A stretch of DNA of 64,000 nucleotides from an uncultured Faecalibacterium sp. (GTDB taxonomy: Bacteria; Bacillota; Clostridia; Oscillospirales; Ruminococcaceae), in NCBI GenBank assembly GCA_937880095.1, contig CALFLK010000023.1, positions 1 to 64,000 of the forward strand. Direction: 5' to 3'. The stretch's first letter is position 1, and each line of letters starts with the position of its first letter. Both the position numbers and the translations under genes were made by a program. Shown here one piece after another: positions 8,320 through 16,755 of the stretch. Under the pieces are notes generated by a model. It worked only from the letters and a program-made list of their open reading frames with translations, was not told the DNA's origin and ran no database searches.

Positions 8320-8377
8320 TTTTCCATCTGCGACGCAAGGTCATACAGAGATGTATAGTGGGAGAGAAGGTGCAACT

Positions 8378-10771
8378 GTGACAGGTTCGGAACTGTATTT
8401 GCGCAAAGCACAGAAGACATCGCTCTGGCAGTGGTACTGGCGGGCGTTTTTGATCTGCGGTTTGGCCGTACTGGCAATATTGCTGCCGTTTTATGTGATA
8501 GACGGCGGATTTTTCCATTATGCGGGCGATTTTAACGGGCAGCAAATCACCTTTTACCGCTATCTGAACCAGCTTGTCAAGGATGGCGCAAGCTATGCCT
8601 GGTCGGCGGATTTGGGCAGTGGTGCGGTCAATGCTTTTTCTTTCTATCTGTACGGCTCGCCGTTTTTCTGGCTGTCGCTGCTGCTGCCAACGGCTTGGTT
8701 GCCGTACTGCATGGTACCGCTACTGGTTTTGAAATTTGCCGTGGCGGGCGGTGGTGCGATGCTGTATCTGCATCGTTATATAAAAAATCCCAATATCGCG
8801 CTGGTGGGCGCAAGCCTGTATGCCTTATCTGGCTTTACGGTGTACAATGTTTTCTTCAACCACTTTGTGGATGTGGTGGCGTTGTTCCCGTATCTTTTGT
8901 GGGCATTGGACGAAGCAGTCTATCATCGGCGCCGGGGATTGTTTGCCTTCTTTGCCGCACTGAATCTGATCAATAATTACTTCTTCTTTGCGGGACAAAT
9001 CGTCTTTTTGATCATCTATTTCGTGTGGAAATGCGCCACCGGCGAATATAAGCTCAATCTGAAACTGTTTACCGTTCTTGCGGTGGAAAGCCTGCTGGCA
9101 GCAGCAATGGGCTGCATCATTGCATGGCCGGCAGTGTTGAGTTTGGCGCAAAATCCCCGCACGGTAGACCCAGCTTGGGGTTGGAGACTGCTTACCTATT
9201 CCGAGCCGCAGCAGTATCTGGCGATTTTGCTCAGCTGGATTTTGCCGCCGGACTGCCCTTATGAAACCAGTATCTGGACAGAGGGTATTATCAAATGGAC
9301 CAGCATGACAGCTTATCTGCCGTTGTGCAGTTTGGCTGGCGTACTGGCTTACTGGCGCAGCACAAGGGGCGGCAGTACCAAGGGCATCTTGGGTACTTGT
9401 GCCATTTTTGCACTGATTCCCGCATTAAACAGCGCATTCTACTGCATGAATTCCAGTTATTATGCCCGCTGGTACTACATGCCCCTGCTGCTGATGGTGT
9501 TGGCAACATTGAAAGCATTGGAAAACGACACCATCGAGCTGAAATCCGGTATTCGTCCGGTCTTTTGGATTATGCTGGCGTGCGCCGCATTCTTGCTGGT
9601 TCCCGCAGAAAATACAGGAGATACCCCCGGTATCCATTTTGGTGTTGCCAATAACCCAGCACAGCTGGTAATGGTAATGGCATTTGGCATCGCAGGGCTT
9701 TTGCTGTTCGGCTGGATTTGCGCTCGCTGGCGTGGAAAACCCGGATTTTCCCGGCGGCTTCTGGCGGGTGTGCTGGCATTTGCGTGCGTGTTTTCTATTA
9801 CCCATATTGCCACCGGCAAATTCGGTCAGTGGGAACATGATTTGAACATTCGTACCGAATACGAAGATGCGGTCAAACTGGGTCAGATGCTGCCGGAAGG
9901 CGGCTATCGTGTGGATACTTACGAAACCCGTGATAATCTGGGTCCCTGGATGAACAAAAGCAGTCTGCTGTACTTTGGAAGTACCGTTACCCCCAGTATT
10001 CTGGAGATGTATCCCCAGTTGGGCGTAAAACGGGATGTGCGCAGCCAGCCGGATTATGATTTGTATGCACTGCGCAGTCTGATGGGCGTGGAATATATGG
10101 TTCTGCCGCCTGAAAAAAAGGAAGATTTCGAAAAGGACTTCCCCCATGGCTGGGTGCAGACAGAGTATGAAACACCGGAATTTTTGGTCTATGAAAATCA
10201 GAACAATCCGGGTCTGGGTCTGACCTATTCCTACTATGTCACACAGGAGCAGTTCGACGCAGTGTCCACAAAACTGCGCAGTAATCTACTGCTTCGCGCA
10301 ATCTTGTTGGACGAGGAACAAATCAAACAATATGGTCATCTACTGGCACCTTTGCCGGACGGCATGACATCTGATTTGAACCCGGATACCTTCCAAAAGG
10401 ATTGTGCTGACCGCAAGGCAACTGCGTGCAGAAGCTTTACTATGGAAAAGGACGGATTTACTGCTTCGATTACGTTAGAAAAGGAAAATCTGGTCTTGTT
10501 CCAAGTGCCGTGGGACGAGGGCTTTACTGCCACCATTAACGGCACAGAAACCCCGATTTTGCGGGTGAATTCCGGTATGATGGCAGTGGACTGCCCCGCC
10601 GGAGAAAATGAAATTGTTTTTACCTACCATACGGCAGGCATTGGCCAGAGCGGTATGGTGTGTATGATGGGCTGCGTATTGTACGCAGCATATCTGGTGC
10701 TGTTTTTCCTGCGCCGCAAGCGTCAAAAAGCAGCCCAAAATGCAAACAAGCTGAAAGCAGAGGGAGAATAA
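8378..10771 (+). CDS. YfhO-family polytopic membrane protein
   Basis: The 797-residue protein has about 13 hydrophobic helices in its first 560 residues and again at the C-terminus, around a long extracytoplasmic C-terminal region. The early loop YAGDFNGQQITFYRYL...WSADLGSG and the SPFFW segment match the YfhO family (GT-C-like fold). In Bacillus and Listeria, YfhO helps attach sugars to lipoteichoic acid; the sugar and acceptor here are unknown. Start choice: GTG at 8378 has GGGAGAGAAGG seven bases upstream; ATG at 8351 is possible but lacks a site. The frame remains open to 8129, but those codons overlap the promoter, terminator and HTH gene. tex follows after 4 bases. Confidence 0.87.
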   Translation: MTGSELYLRKAQKTSLWQWYWRAFLICGLAVLAILLPFYVIDGGFFHYAGDFNGQQITFYRYLNQLVKDGASYAWSADLGSGAVNAFSFYLYGSPFFWLSLLLPTAWLPYCMVPLLVLKFAVAGGGAMLYLHRYIKNPNIALVGASLYALSGFTVYNVFFNHFVDVVALFPYLLWALDEAVYHRRRGLFAFFAALNLINNYFFFAGQIVFLIIYFVWKCATGEYKLNLKLFTVLAVESLLAAAMGCIIAWPAVLSLAQNPRTVDPAWGWRLLTYSEPQQYLAILLSWILPPDCPYETSIWTEGIIKWTSMTAYLPLCSLAGVLAYWRSTRGGSTKGILGTCAIFALIPALNSAFYCMNSSYYARWYYMPLLLMVLATLKALENDTIELKSGIRPVFWIMLACAAFLLVPAENTGDTPGIHFGVANNPAQLVMVMAFGIAGLLLFGWICARWRGKPGFSRRLLAGVLAFACVFSITHIATGKFGQWEHDLNIRTEYEDAVKLGQMLPEGGYRVDTYETRDNLGPWMNKSSLLYFGSTVTPSILEMYPQLGVKRDVRSQPDYDLYALRSLMGVEYMVLPPEKKEDFEKDFPHGWVQTEYETPEFLVYENQNNPGLGLTYSYYVTQEQFDAVSTKLRSNLLLRAILLDEEQIKQYGHLLAPLPDGMTSDLNPDTFQKDCADRKATACRSFTMEKDGFTASITLEKENLVLFQVPWDEGFTATINGTETPILRVNSGMMAVDCPAGENEIVFTYHTAGIGQSGMVCMMGCVLYAAYLVLFFLRRKRQKAAQNANKLKAEGE

Positions 10772-10775
10772 AACC

Positions 10776-12932
10776 ATGAGCGATTACGCAAAAAAACTTT
10801 CTCAGGAGCTGGGGCAGCCCCAGCAGTATGTGGCAGCAGCCATTGAACTGATTGATGCAGGCAATACCATCCCCTTTATTGCCCGTTACCGCAAAGAAGC
10901 CACCAACAGCATGGACGACCAGGCACTGCGTGTGTTGGGTGAGCGTCTGGATTATCTGCGCGGATTGGATAAGCGCAAGGGCGAAGTAGAAAAGAGCATT
11001 ACCGATCAGGGCAAGATGACTGCCGAGCTGACTGCTGCGCTGGAAAAGGCAGCAACGCTGGCAGAGGTCGAGGATATTTACCGTCCCTACAAGCCCAAGC
11101 GCAAGACCCGTGCAAGTACGGCACGCGCGCGTGGTTTGGAGCCTTTGGCACAGGCAATTTTGGAGCAGAACCCCGCTTTTGATCCGGAAGCCGAAGCTGC
11201 CAATTATCTGAATGAAGAAGTCCCCGATGCTGCCGCTGCACTGGCTGGCGCACGGGATATTCTGGCAGAAATCATCAGCGATGATGCTCGTGTACGTACT
11301 GAGCTGCGCCGTTTCTTCCATGCGTTTGGTAACATCACCAGCAAGGGTGCAAAGGATGAGGACAGCGTATATAGCCAGTATTATGACTATGCAGAGCCGG
11401 TCAGCAAGGTTGCCGACCACCGCATTCTGGCATTGGACCGTGGCGAGCGTGAGGGCTGGCTGAAGGTTTCCATTGCAGTGGACCATGACCGCGGTGCTGC
11501 GATTGCAAGCCAGCTGTATGCCCGTGTACGTTCCGGCGGTGCAAGCGCACAGCAGGTCAAGCTGGCTGCAGAGGATGCGTACAAGCGTCTGATTGCACCC
11601 AGTTTGGAAACCGAACTGCGCAGCGAGCTGACCGACAAGGCAGCCGAAGGCGCCATCAAGGTCTTTGGAGAAAACCTGCGTCAGCTGCTGCTCCAGCACC
11701 CCATCAAGGGTAAGGTGGCACTGGGTATGGACCCCGGTTACCGTATGGGCTGCAAGCTGGCAGTTGTGGATTCTACCGGTAAGGTGCTGGATACCGCTGT
11801 GGTGTACCCGGTACCGGAGTTCAAGCGTGTAGATCAGGCAAAGCAGATCGTGAAAGATCTGATTCAGAAGCACGGCGTGCAGATTATCGCAATCGGCAAC
11901 GGTACCGCAAGCAAGGAAACCGAAATCTTTGCTGCTGACGTGATTCGTGAGCTGGGCGGCGGTGTGGAATATATGGTCGTCAGCGAAGCAGGTGCATCGG
12001 TCTATTCCGCAAGTAAACTGGCTGCTGCCGAGTTCCCCCAGTATGATACCAACCTGCGTAGCGCAGTTTCCATTGCACGCCGCTTGCAGGACCCGCTGGC
12101 AGAGCTGGTCAAGATTGACCCCAAGGCAGTCGGCGTAGGTCAGTATCAGCATGATATGCCCCAGAAGCGTTTGGATGAAACGCTGGACGGCGTTGTGGAA
12201 GACTGCGTCAACACCGTTGGTGTAGACCTGAATACCGCAAGCGCACCCCTGCTGAACCGTGTGGCAGGTCTGACCAAATCCACCGCAAAGAACATTGTTT
12301 CTTTCCGTGAGGAGAACGGTGCATTTACGGCGCGTACCCAGCTGAAAAAGGTCAAGGGTCTGGGCCCCAAGGCATTTGAACAGTGCGCAGGTTTCCTGCG
12401 TATTCCAAACGCCAAGAACAAGCTGGACGAAACGGCAGTTCACCCGGAAAGCTATGCAGCAGCTAAAGTAGTTTTGGAAGCCTGCGGCTTTACTCCGGCG
12501 GATATTGGCACGGATGCAATCGCAGCACTGCCCGAAAAAATCAAGACCGTTGGTGCAGATGTGCTGTGCGAAAAGGCTGGCGTAGGCGAGCCGACCCTGC
12601 ATGATATTGTGGACGAGCTGTGCAAGCCGGGTCGTGATATGCGTGAGAGCCTGCCCGAACCCATGCTGCGTACCGACGTCATGGGTCTGGATGATTTGAA
12701 ACCCGGTATGCTGCTCACCGGTACGGTGCGCAATGTCATCGACTTTGGCGCATTTGTGGATATCGGCGTACATGAGGACGGTCTGGTGCATATCAGCCAG
12801 ATGAGCGATAAGTTCGTCAAGCACCCCAAGGACATCCTGCAGGTAGGTCAGGTTGTGCAGGTCAAGGTTCTGGATGTGGACAAAAAGAAAAAGCGCATTG
12901 GCTTGACCATGCGTGGCGTAGCCCAGAAGTAA
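10776..12932 (+). CDS. tex: Tex-family S1 RNA-binding transcription accessory protein
   Basis: The 718-residue protein shows the Tex order: N-terminal helical HTH-like part with IPFIARYRKEATNSMDDQALR, YqgF/RNaseH-like domain (about 310-440, with LGMDPGYRMGCKLAVVD), a double HhH region (about 480-550, NRVAGLTKSTAKNIVSFREENG), and a C-terminal S1 domain (about 640-715, GMLLTGTVRNVIDFGAFVDIG). Tex proteins bind nucleic acid and affect transcription and toxin gene expression; the exact role is still unclear. Length is typical. Ribosome site GAGGGAGA overlaps the end of the YfhO gene, 4 bases upstream, so expression is coupled. A terminator follows. Confidence 0.96.
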   Translation: MSDYAKKLSQELGQPQQYVAAAIELIDAGNTIPFIARYRKEATNSMDDQALRVLGERLDYLRGLDKRKGEVEKSITDQGKMTAELTAALEKAATLAEVEDIYRPYKPKRKTRASTARARGLEPLAQAILEQNPAFDPEAEAANYLNEEVPDAAAALAGARDILAEIISDDARVRTELRRFFHAFGNITSKGAKDEDSVYSQYYDYAEPVSKVADHRILALDRGEREGWLKVSIAVDHDRGAAIASQLYARVRSGGASAQQVKLAAEDAYKRLIAPSLETELRSELTDKAAEGAIKVFGENLRQLLLQHPIKGKVALGMDPGYRMGCKLAVVDSTGKVLDTAVVYPVPEFKRVDQAKQIVKDLIQKHGVQIIAIGNGTASKETEIFAADVIRELGGGVEYMVVSEAGASVYSASKLAAAEFPQYDTNLRSAVSIARRLQDPLAELVKIDPKAVGVGQYQHDMPQKRLDETLDGVVEDCVNTVGVDLNTASAPLLNRVAGLTKSTAKNIVSFREENGAFTARTQLKKVKGLGPKAFEQCAGFLRIPNAKNKLDETAVHPESYAAAKVVLEACGFTPADIGTDAIAALPEKIKTVGADVLCEKAGVGEPTLHDIVDELCKPGRDMRESLPEPMLRTDVMGLDDLKPGMLLTGTVRNVIDFGAFVDIGVHEDGLVHISQMSDKFVKHPKDILQVGQVVQVKVLDVDKKKKRIGLTMRGVAQK

Positions 12933-12943
12933 TTTTTATTTTC

Positions 12944-12980
12944 AAAGCAGCGGCGCGAGGCTTTGCGCCGCTGCTTTTTC
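12944..12980 (+). terminator. Terminator of the YfhO-tex operon
   Basis: Thirteen-base perfect arms AAAGCAGCGGCGC (12944-12956) and GCGCCGCTGCTTT (12965-12977), then T-rich sequence. It starts 12 bases after the tex stop. Confidence 0.92.
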
Positions 12981-13087
12981 TTTCTTTGTAAAATCGAAGT
13001 AAGAACCAGGCGGAATCGGTTCCTTTTGCACCGAAATCCGTGTATACTGGAAAATACAAAATCATTGTTTGTAAAGGAGGAGATACC

Positions 13088-15094
13088 ATGCAGGAGCGCA
13101 ACACAGTTTCGCCGGAAGAACTGAAATATCTCCGGCTGTTGGCAAGAGATTACCCCAACCAGACCGCAGCAGCCAGCCAGATTATCAGCTTGCAGGCAAA
13201 GTGCAAGCTGCCCAAGGGCACTGAACATTTTATGAGCGATTTACATGGCGAGGATGAAGCCTTTATTCATATTCTGAACTCTGCGTCCGGTGTCATCCGT
13301 GAGAAGGTGGATCGTGTGCTGGGCAGTCAGCTCACAGACGAGCAGCGGGCAGAACTTTCTACCTTGATTTATTATCCGCAGGAAAAGCTGCCCCAGCTCA
13401 AGGCACGGTTTACAGATGCCGCAGAGCGGGACAGTTGGTACCGTACCACCTTGCTGGAATTGATTGATGTGTGCCGTCTGGTATCCTCCAAACATACCCG
13501 CGCGCATGTGCGCAACTGTCTGCCGGAAAGCTGCGGCTATATCATTGACGAACTGCTCCACGCACATTTCGAGGACCACAACAAGACCCTGTACTATGAG
13601 GGCATTGTGGAAAGTATCGTGGAGACCAATCAGGCAGAGCCGTTTTTGATTCAGCTGTGCGAGCTGATTAAACGGCTATCGGTGGATAAGTTGCATATCG
13701 TAGGCGATTTGTATGATCGTGGGCCTCATCCGGATGTGATTCTGGAGCGACTTTTGCGGTATCGCCGTGTGGATATTCAGTGGGGCAACCATGATGTAGT
13801 CTGGATGGGTGCAGCAGCAGGCAGTCCGCTGTGCATCTGCACGGTGCTGAAAACGACGCTGGCATATTGCAACCACAGTATGCTGGAGGACGGTTACGGC
13901 ATCAATCTGCGGCATCTTTTGCACTATGCGGCACACTGGTACAGCGATTCGGATTTGACCCTGTGGCTGCCCCATGTGGACGAAAGCCGTGCAAGGCATA
14001 GTGCAGATGGTATCCATCGCTGCGCCATGATGCACAAAGCCATTACGATTTTGATGTTCAAGCTGGAATGTCAGGTAATCGACCGAAACCCGGATTTTGA
14101 AATGCAAGGTCGGGACTTCCTGCGCCGCATCGACTACGAAAAGGGTACAGTAAACTGGTACGGAACCGAATACCCCCTGCAGGATACGGACTTTCCTACC
14201 GTTGACCCGGCGGACCCGGCACGTCTGACCGAGGAAGAAGAAGACTTGCTGCGTCGTTTGGTGCAGTCGTTCCAGCACTGCGAGAAGCTGCAGCGTCATA
14301 CAAAGTTCCTGTATGCAAAGGGCAGCGTCTATTATGAAGAAAACGGCAATCTGATGTATCATGGTGTCATCCCTATGACAGAGGATGGCAGCTTTGCCGC
14401 CGAAACCTTTGAGGGCGAAACCTATTCCGGCCGTGCGCTGCTGGATTATTGTGACGCACGCGCCCGGCGGGGCTATTTTGCACCGGAAGGCAGCAAAGAG
14501 CGACAGTCCGGTCAGGATTTTCTGTGGTATTTGTGGTGCGGCAAATTGTCGCCTTTGTTTGGTCGCAGCGCGATGACGACCTTTGAACGTCTGTACATTG
14601 CGGACCCGGCTACCCATGCGGAAATCAAGGACCCTTACTATACTTGGTACGATGACGAAGATGCCTGTGTGCGGATTCTGCGGGAATTTAACATGAGCAA
14701 AAACAGCCATATCGTAAATGGTCATGTGCCGGTACGGGAGAAAAATGGTGAAAGCCCCATCAAGGGCAACGGTCGATTGTTGGTGATTGACGGCGGTTTC
14801 TGCCGTGCCTATCACGAAAAAACTGGTATCGCAGGCTATACGCTGGTATACTCCAGCCACGGTATGTCTTTGCGTACCCACCAGCCCTTTGAAAGTCGGG
14901 AAAAGGCGGTCAAGGAGAATCAGGATATTTTGTCCCGCGTCAATTTGGTGACCAGCGACGACAAGCGAATTCTGGTGGAAAATACCGATGAAGGCATTCA
15001 CTGGGGTGAGCAGATTTGGGATTTGAATCGGCTGATTCTGGCGTACCAGACGGGCTTGATTAAGGAATCCCGCACAGAGCGTTCTATTTGGTAA
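13088..15094 (+). CDS. fbp: Fructose-1,6-bisphosphatase, class III
   Basis: The 668-residue enzyme hydrolyses fructose 1,6-bisphosphate to fructose 6-phosphate in gluconeogenesis. The Firmicute class III type is recognised by its large size and calcineurin-like metal motifs: FMSDLHGEDEAF near residue 45, HIVGDLYDRGPHPD, QWGNHDVVWMGAAAGS and a late INGRLLVIDGGFCRAY-like block with NGHVPV. The start at 13088 follows AAAGGAGGAGA; 16 upstream codons are open but belong to the leader. The gene has its own transcript between two terminators. With pckA nearby (16756) it supplies the two irreversible gluconeogenic steps. Promoter candidate TATACT at 13043-13048 is weak. Confidence 0.96.
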   Translation: MQERNTVSPEELKYLRLLARDYPNQTAAASQIISLQAKCKLPKGTEHFMSDLHGEDEAFIHILNSASGVIREKVDRVLGSQLTDEQRAELSTLIYYPQEKLPQLKARFTDAAERDSWYRTTLLELIDVCRLVSSKHTRAHVRNCLPESCGYIIDELLHAHFEDHNKTLYYEGIVESIVETNQAEPFLIQLCELIKRLSVDKLHIVGDLYDRGPHPDVILERLLRYRRVDIQWGNHDVVWMGAAAGSPLCICTVLKTTLAYCNHSMLEDGYGINLRHLLHYAAHWYSDSDLTLWLPHVDESRARHSADGIHRCAMMHKAITILMFKLECQVIDRNPDFEMQGRDFLRRIDYEKGTVNWYGTEYPLQDTDFPTVDPADPARLTEEEEDLLRRLVQSFQHCEKLQRHTKFLYAKGSVYYEENGNLMYHGVIPMTEDGSFAAETFEGETYSGRALLDYCDARARRGYFAPEGSKERQSGQDFLWYLWCGKLSPLFGRSAMTTFERLYIADPATHAEIKDPYYTWYDDEDACVRILREFNMSKNSHIVNGHVPVREKNGESPIKGNGRLLVIDGGFCRAYHEKTGIAGYTLVYSSHGMSLRTHQPFESREKAVKENQDILSRVNLVTSDDKRILVENTDEGIHWGEQIWDLNRLILAYQTGLIKESRTERSIW

Positions 15095-15099
15095 AAAAT

Positions 15100-15138
15100 A
15101 AGGCGGTAGCGTGGCGTTATTCACACTGCCGCCTTTTC
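15100..15138 (+). terminator. Terminator of fbp
   Basis: Arms 15100-15113 and 15121-15136 (AAGGCGGTAGCGTG against CACACTGCCGCCTT) pair with one G-U and one mismatch, followed by TTTTC. It begins 5 bases after the fbp stop. Confidence 0.75.
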
Positions 15139-15177
15139 TTGTAGAAAATTTGCTGCGTTTTGTTTCTATAGGAAATT

Positions 15178-15186
15178 TGGTATAAT
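15178..15186 (+). promoter_or_regulatory. Extended -10 promoter of tmcAL
   Basis: TGGTATAAT, with perfect TATAAT at 15181-15186 and the TGn extension. The same nonamer precedes the YfhO gene at 8311. The -35 area (TTTTGT) is weak. Confidence 0.6.
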
Positions 15187-15221
15187 ACCGTAAAATGCAA
15201 AACAGAAAGTAGGGCAGCACG

Positions 15222-16397
15222 ATGCACACAGCAGGAATCATAGCAGAATATCACCCATTCCATTCCGGACACGCCTGGCAGATTGCGCGGGCAAAAGCAC
15301 TGGGCGCACAAACAGTCGTGGTTGCCATGTCCAGCGGCATGGTACAGCGGGGCGGTTTACCGCTTTTGCCGGATGCGGTTCGGGTGCGTGCGGCGCTGGA
15401 TGCGGGTGCGGATTTGGTGATTGCGCTGCCGGCACCCTATGCCAACAGCGGTGCAGAATGCTTTGCTGCAGCGGGTGTGCGGATTTTGGCGGCAGCCGGA
15501 TGTGATACCTTGGTATTTGGTACCGAAACCGCCGATGCAGCAGGGTGCGAAGCGGCAGCAAAAGCGCTGTGCAGTCTGGCATATACAGATGCCCTGCGTA
15601 TTGCGCTGGATAACGGCGCACGCAACTTTGCAGAGGCACGTCAGACCGCAATGGAGGAAATCTGCCCAGAGGCAGCAGCGTTGGTGCGCAATCCAAATGA
15701 TAATCTGGGCGTGGAATATGCACGAGCCAATTTGATACAGGGTGCAGGGCTTGCTTTGTGTCCGTTATTGCGGCAGGGAGTGGGTCATCACGACACCGCT
15801 GCTGGGAATTTTTCCAGCGCAAGCAATTTGCGCAAGCTCTGGTACACAGATGGTCTGGAAGCGTTGGCGCCGTATGTACCTACTCAGGCGCAGAAGCTTT
15901 ATCAAAATGCTGCCGCAGAAGGTTTGGATTTGGACCCGGCGGCAGTAGATATTGCAGTGCTCAGCCGCTTGCGGATGCTGCAGCCGCAGGATTTTGCACA
16001 GGTGCGCGGTGTTTCGGAGGGGCTGGAATTTGCGCTGGCAAAAGCGGTGCGTACCGCTGCAAGTGTAGACCAGCTTTGCGATGCGCTCACAACCAGCCGA
16101 TATCCCAGAGCGCGGATGCGCCGTATGATGTGGGATGCGGCATTTGGCTGGGGCAGCAATGTGGAGCGCCCGGTACCGTATTTGCACATTTTGGGTGCAA
16201 AGCGCAGCGCAATGGGTCTGCTGGGACAGGCGGCTCTGCCAGCAGATGTATCGCTGGCGCGATTGGAGCGACAAAATGTAGATTGTGCTGCCATTGCCGC
16301 AGCGCAGACGGCTGCGGTAGATCTGGGCAACTTGTGCCGCCGTAAAAAAGGTGAAATGGGAACCGCCTATACCCAGAAGGCTGTCATTTTGCCCTAA
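15222..16397 (+). CDS. tmcAL: tRNA(Met) cytidine acetate ligase TmcAL
   Basis: The 391-residue protein resembles TmcAL (formerly YlbM/DUF795), which uses ATP and acetate to make N4-acetylcytidine at the wobble base of elongator tRNA(Met). The nucleotidyltransferase signature GIIAEYHPFHSGHAWQI at the N-terminus holds the HxGH motif. Further marks are VVVAMSSGMVQRGGLPLL, VIALPAPYANSGAECFA and LVRNPNDNLGVEYARAN. Length matches the family. The ribosome site (AGTAGGG) is weaker than for its neighbours. It has its own promoter; no terminator is seen after it, so read-through towards the pckA leader is possible. Confidence 0.93.
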   Translation: MHTAGIIAEYHPFHSGHAWQIARAKALGAQTVVVAMSSGMVQRGGLPLLPDAVRVRAALDAGADLVIALPAPYANSGAECFAAAGVRILAAAGCDTLVFGTETADAAGCEAAAKALCSLAYTDALRIALDNGARNFAEARQTAMEEICPEAAALVRNPNDNLGVEYARANLIQGAGLALCPLLRQGVGHHDTAAGNFSSASNLRKLWYTDGLEALAPYVPTQAQKLYQNAAAEGLDLDPAAVDIAVLSRLRMLQPQDFAQVRGVSEGLEFALAKAVRTAASVDQLCDALTTSRYPRARMRRMMWDAAFGWGSNVERPVPYLHILGAKRSAMGLLGQAALPADVSLARLERQNVDCAAIAAAQTAAVDLGNLCRRKKGEMGTAYTQKAVILP

Positions 16398-16488
16398 AAG
16401 TTGGCGAAAAAAGTAACAAAAATGCTATAGACAAATGCCGGCAGAATGGCTAGAATACAAAATAGGGAAATTTGGAAAACCTTTCCGC

Positions 16489-16503
16489 TGAAAGCGTTTT
16501 TCA
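16489..16503. promoter_or_regulatory. Possible catabolite-responsive (cre-like) element
   Basis: TGAAAGCGTTTTTCA matches 12 of 14 positions of the CcpA consensus TGWAANCGNTNWCA, with one extra base in the right half. It lies about 140 bases upstream of the pckA -35. Catabolite control of PEPCK would make sense, but the match is imperfect and CcpA is not encoded here. Confidence 0.3.
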
Positions 16504-16615
16504 AGTTGTGCTATTTTAGAAAAATTGTTGCAGAAAAATCCCGAATTCGTCCTATATGATGCATCTTTCACAAAGTTTGCGCGTAAGATAATGACGGTTT
16601 TGTACAAGCGACGAA

Positions 16616-16658
16616 AAGACTAAAATAGTCTTGTAAAAAAAGGCAGTTTCGTTATAAT
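16616..16658 (+). promoter_or_regulatory. pckA promoter with overlapping operator-like dyad
   Basis: TTGTAA (16631-16636), 16-base spacer and perfect TATAAT (16653-16658) form the promoter. The perfect inverted repeat AAGACTA-AAA-TAGTCTT (16616-16632) ends on the first two bases of the -35 hexamer. A protein bound there would compete with or contact RNA polymerase, so repression or activation of pckA at this dyad is plausible. Leader length is about 90 bases. Confidence 0.65.
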
Positions 16659-16755
16659 GTAGTTGTCTATTTTTTAACGATTCTATCGTTGTTACCCAAA
16701 AATCCAACCTTTGGACATTTGGAAACAGATACAATGTTTTACGGAGGTAATTACA

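Larger units (their letters stand above)
16398..16755 (+). other. 358-base leader/intergenic region before pckA
   Basis: This AT-rich stretch contains no convincing gene. It holds a cre-like site (16489-16503), a perfect dyad (16616-16632) and a promoter (16631-16658). The rest (16398-16488 and 16504-16610) shows nothing recognisable; a weak hairpin candidate AATAGGGAAA...CTATTTT region is not convincing. Confidence 0.6.

Noticed and set aside
8129..8377. N-terminal extension of the YfhO-family gene by up to 83 codons
   Set aside because: The extension would overlap the HTH gene, a terminator and the promoter TGGTATAAT at 8311; the start at 8378 has a good ribosome site.
10620..12824. A 734-codon - strand frame opposite tex
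   Set aside because: It exactly covers a well-recognised Tex gene, lacks any known motif and has a shadow-like composition (His, Gln, Cys, Thr).
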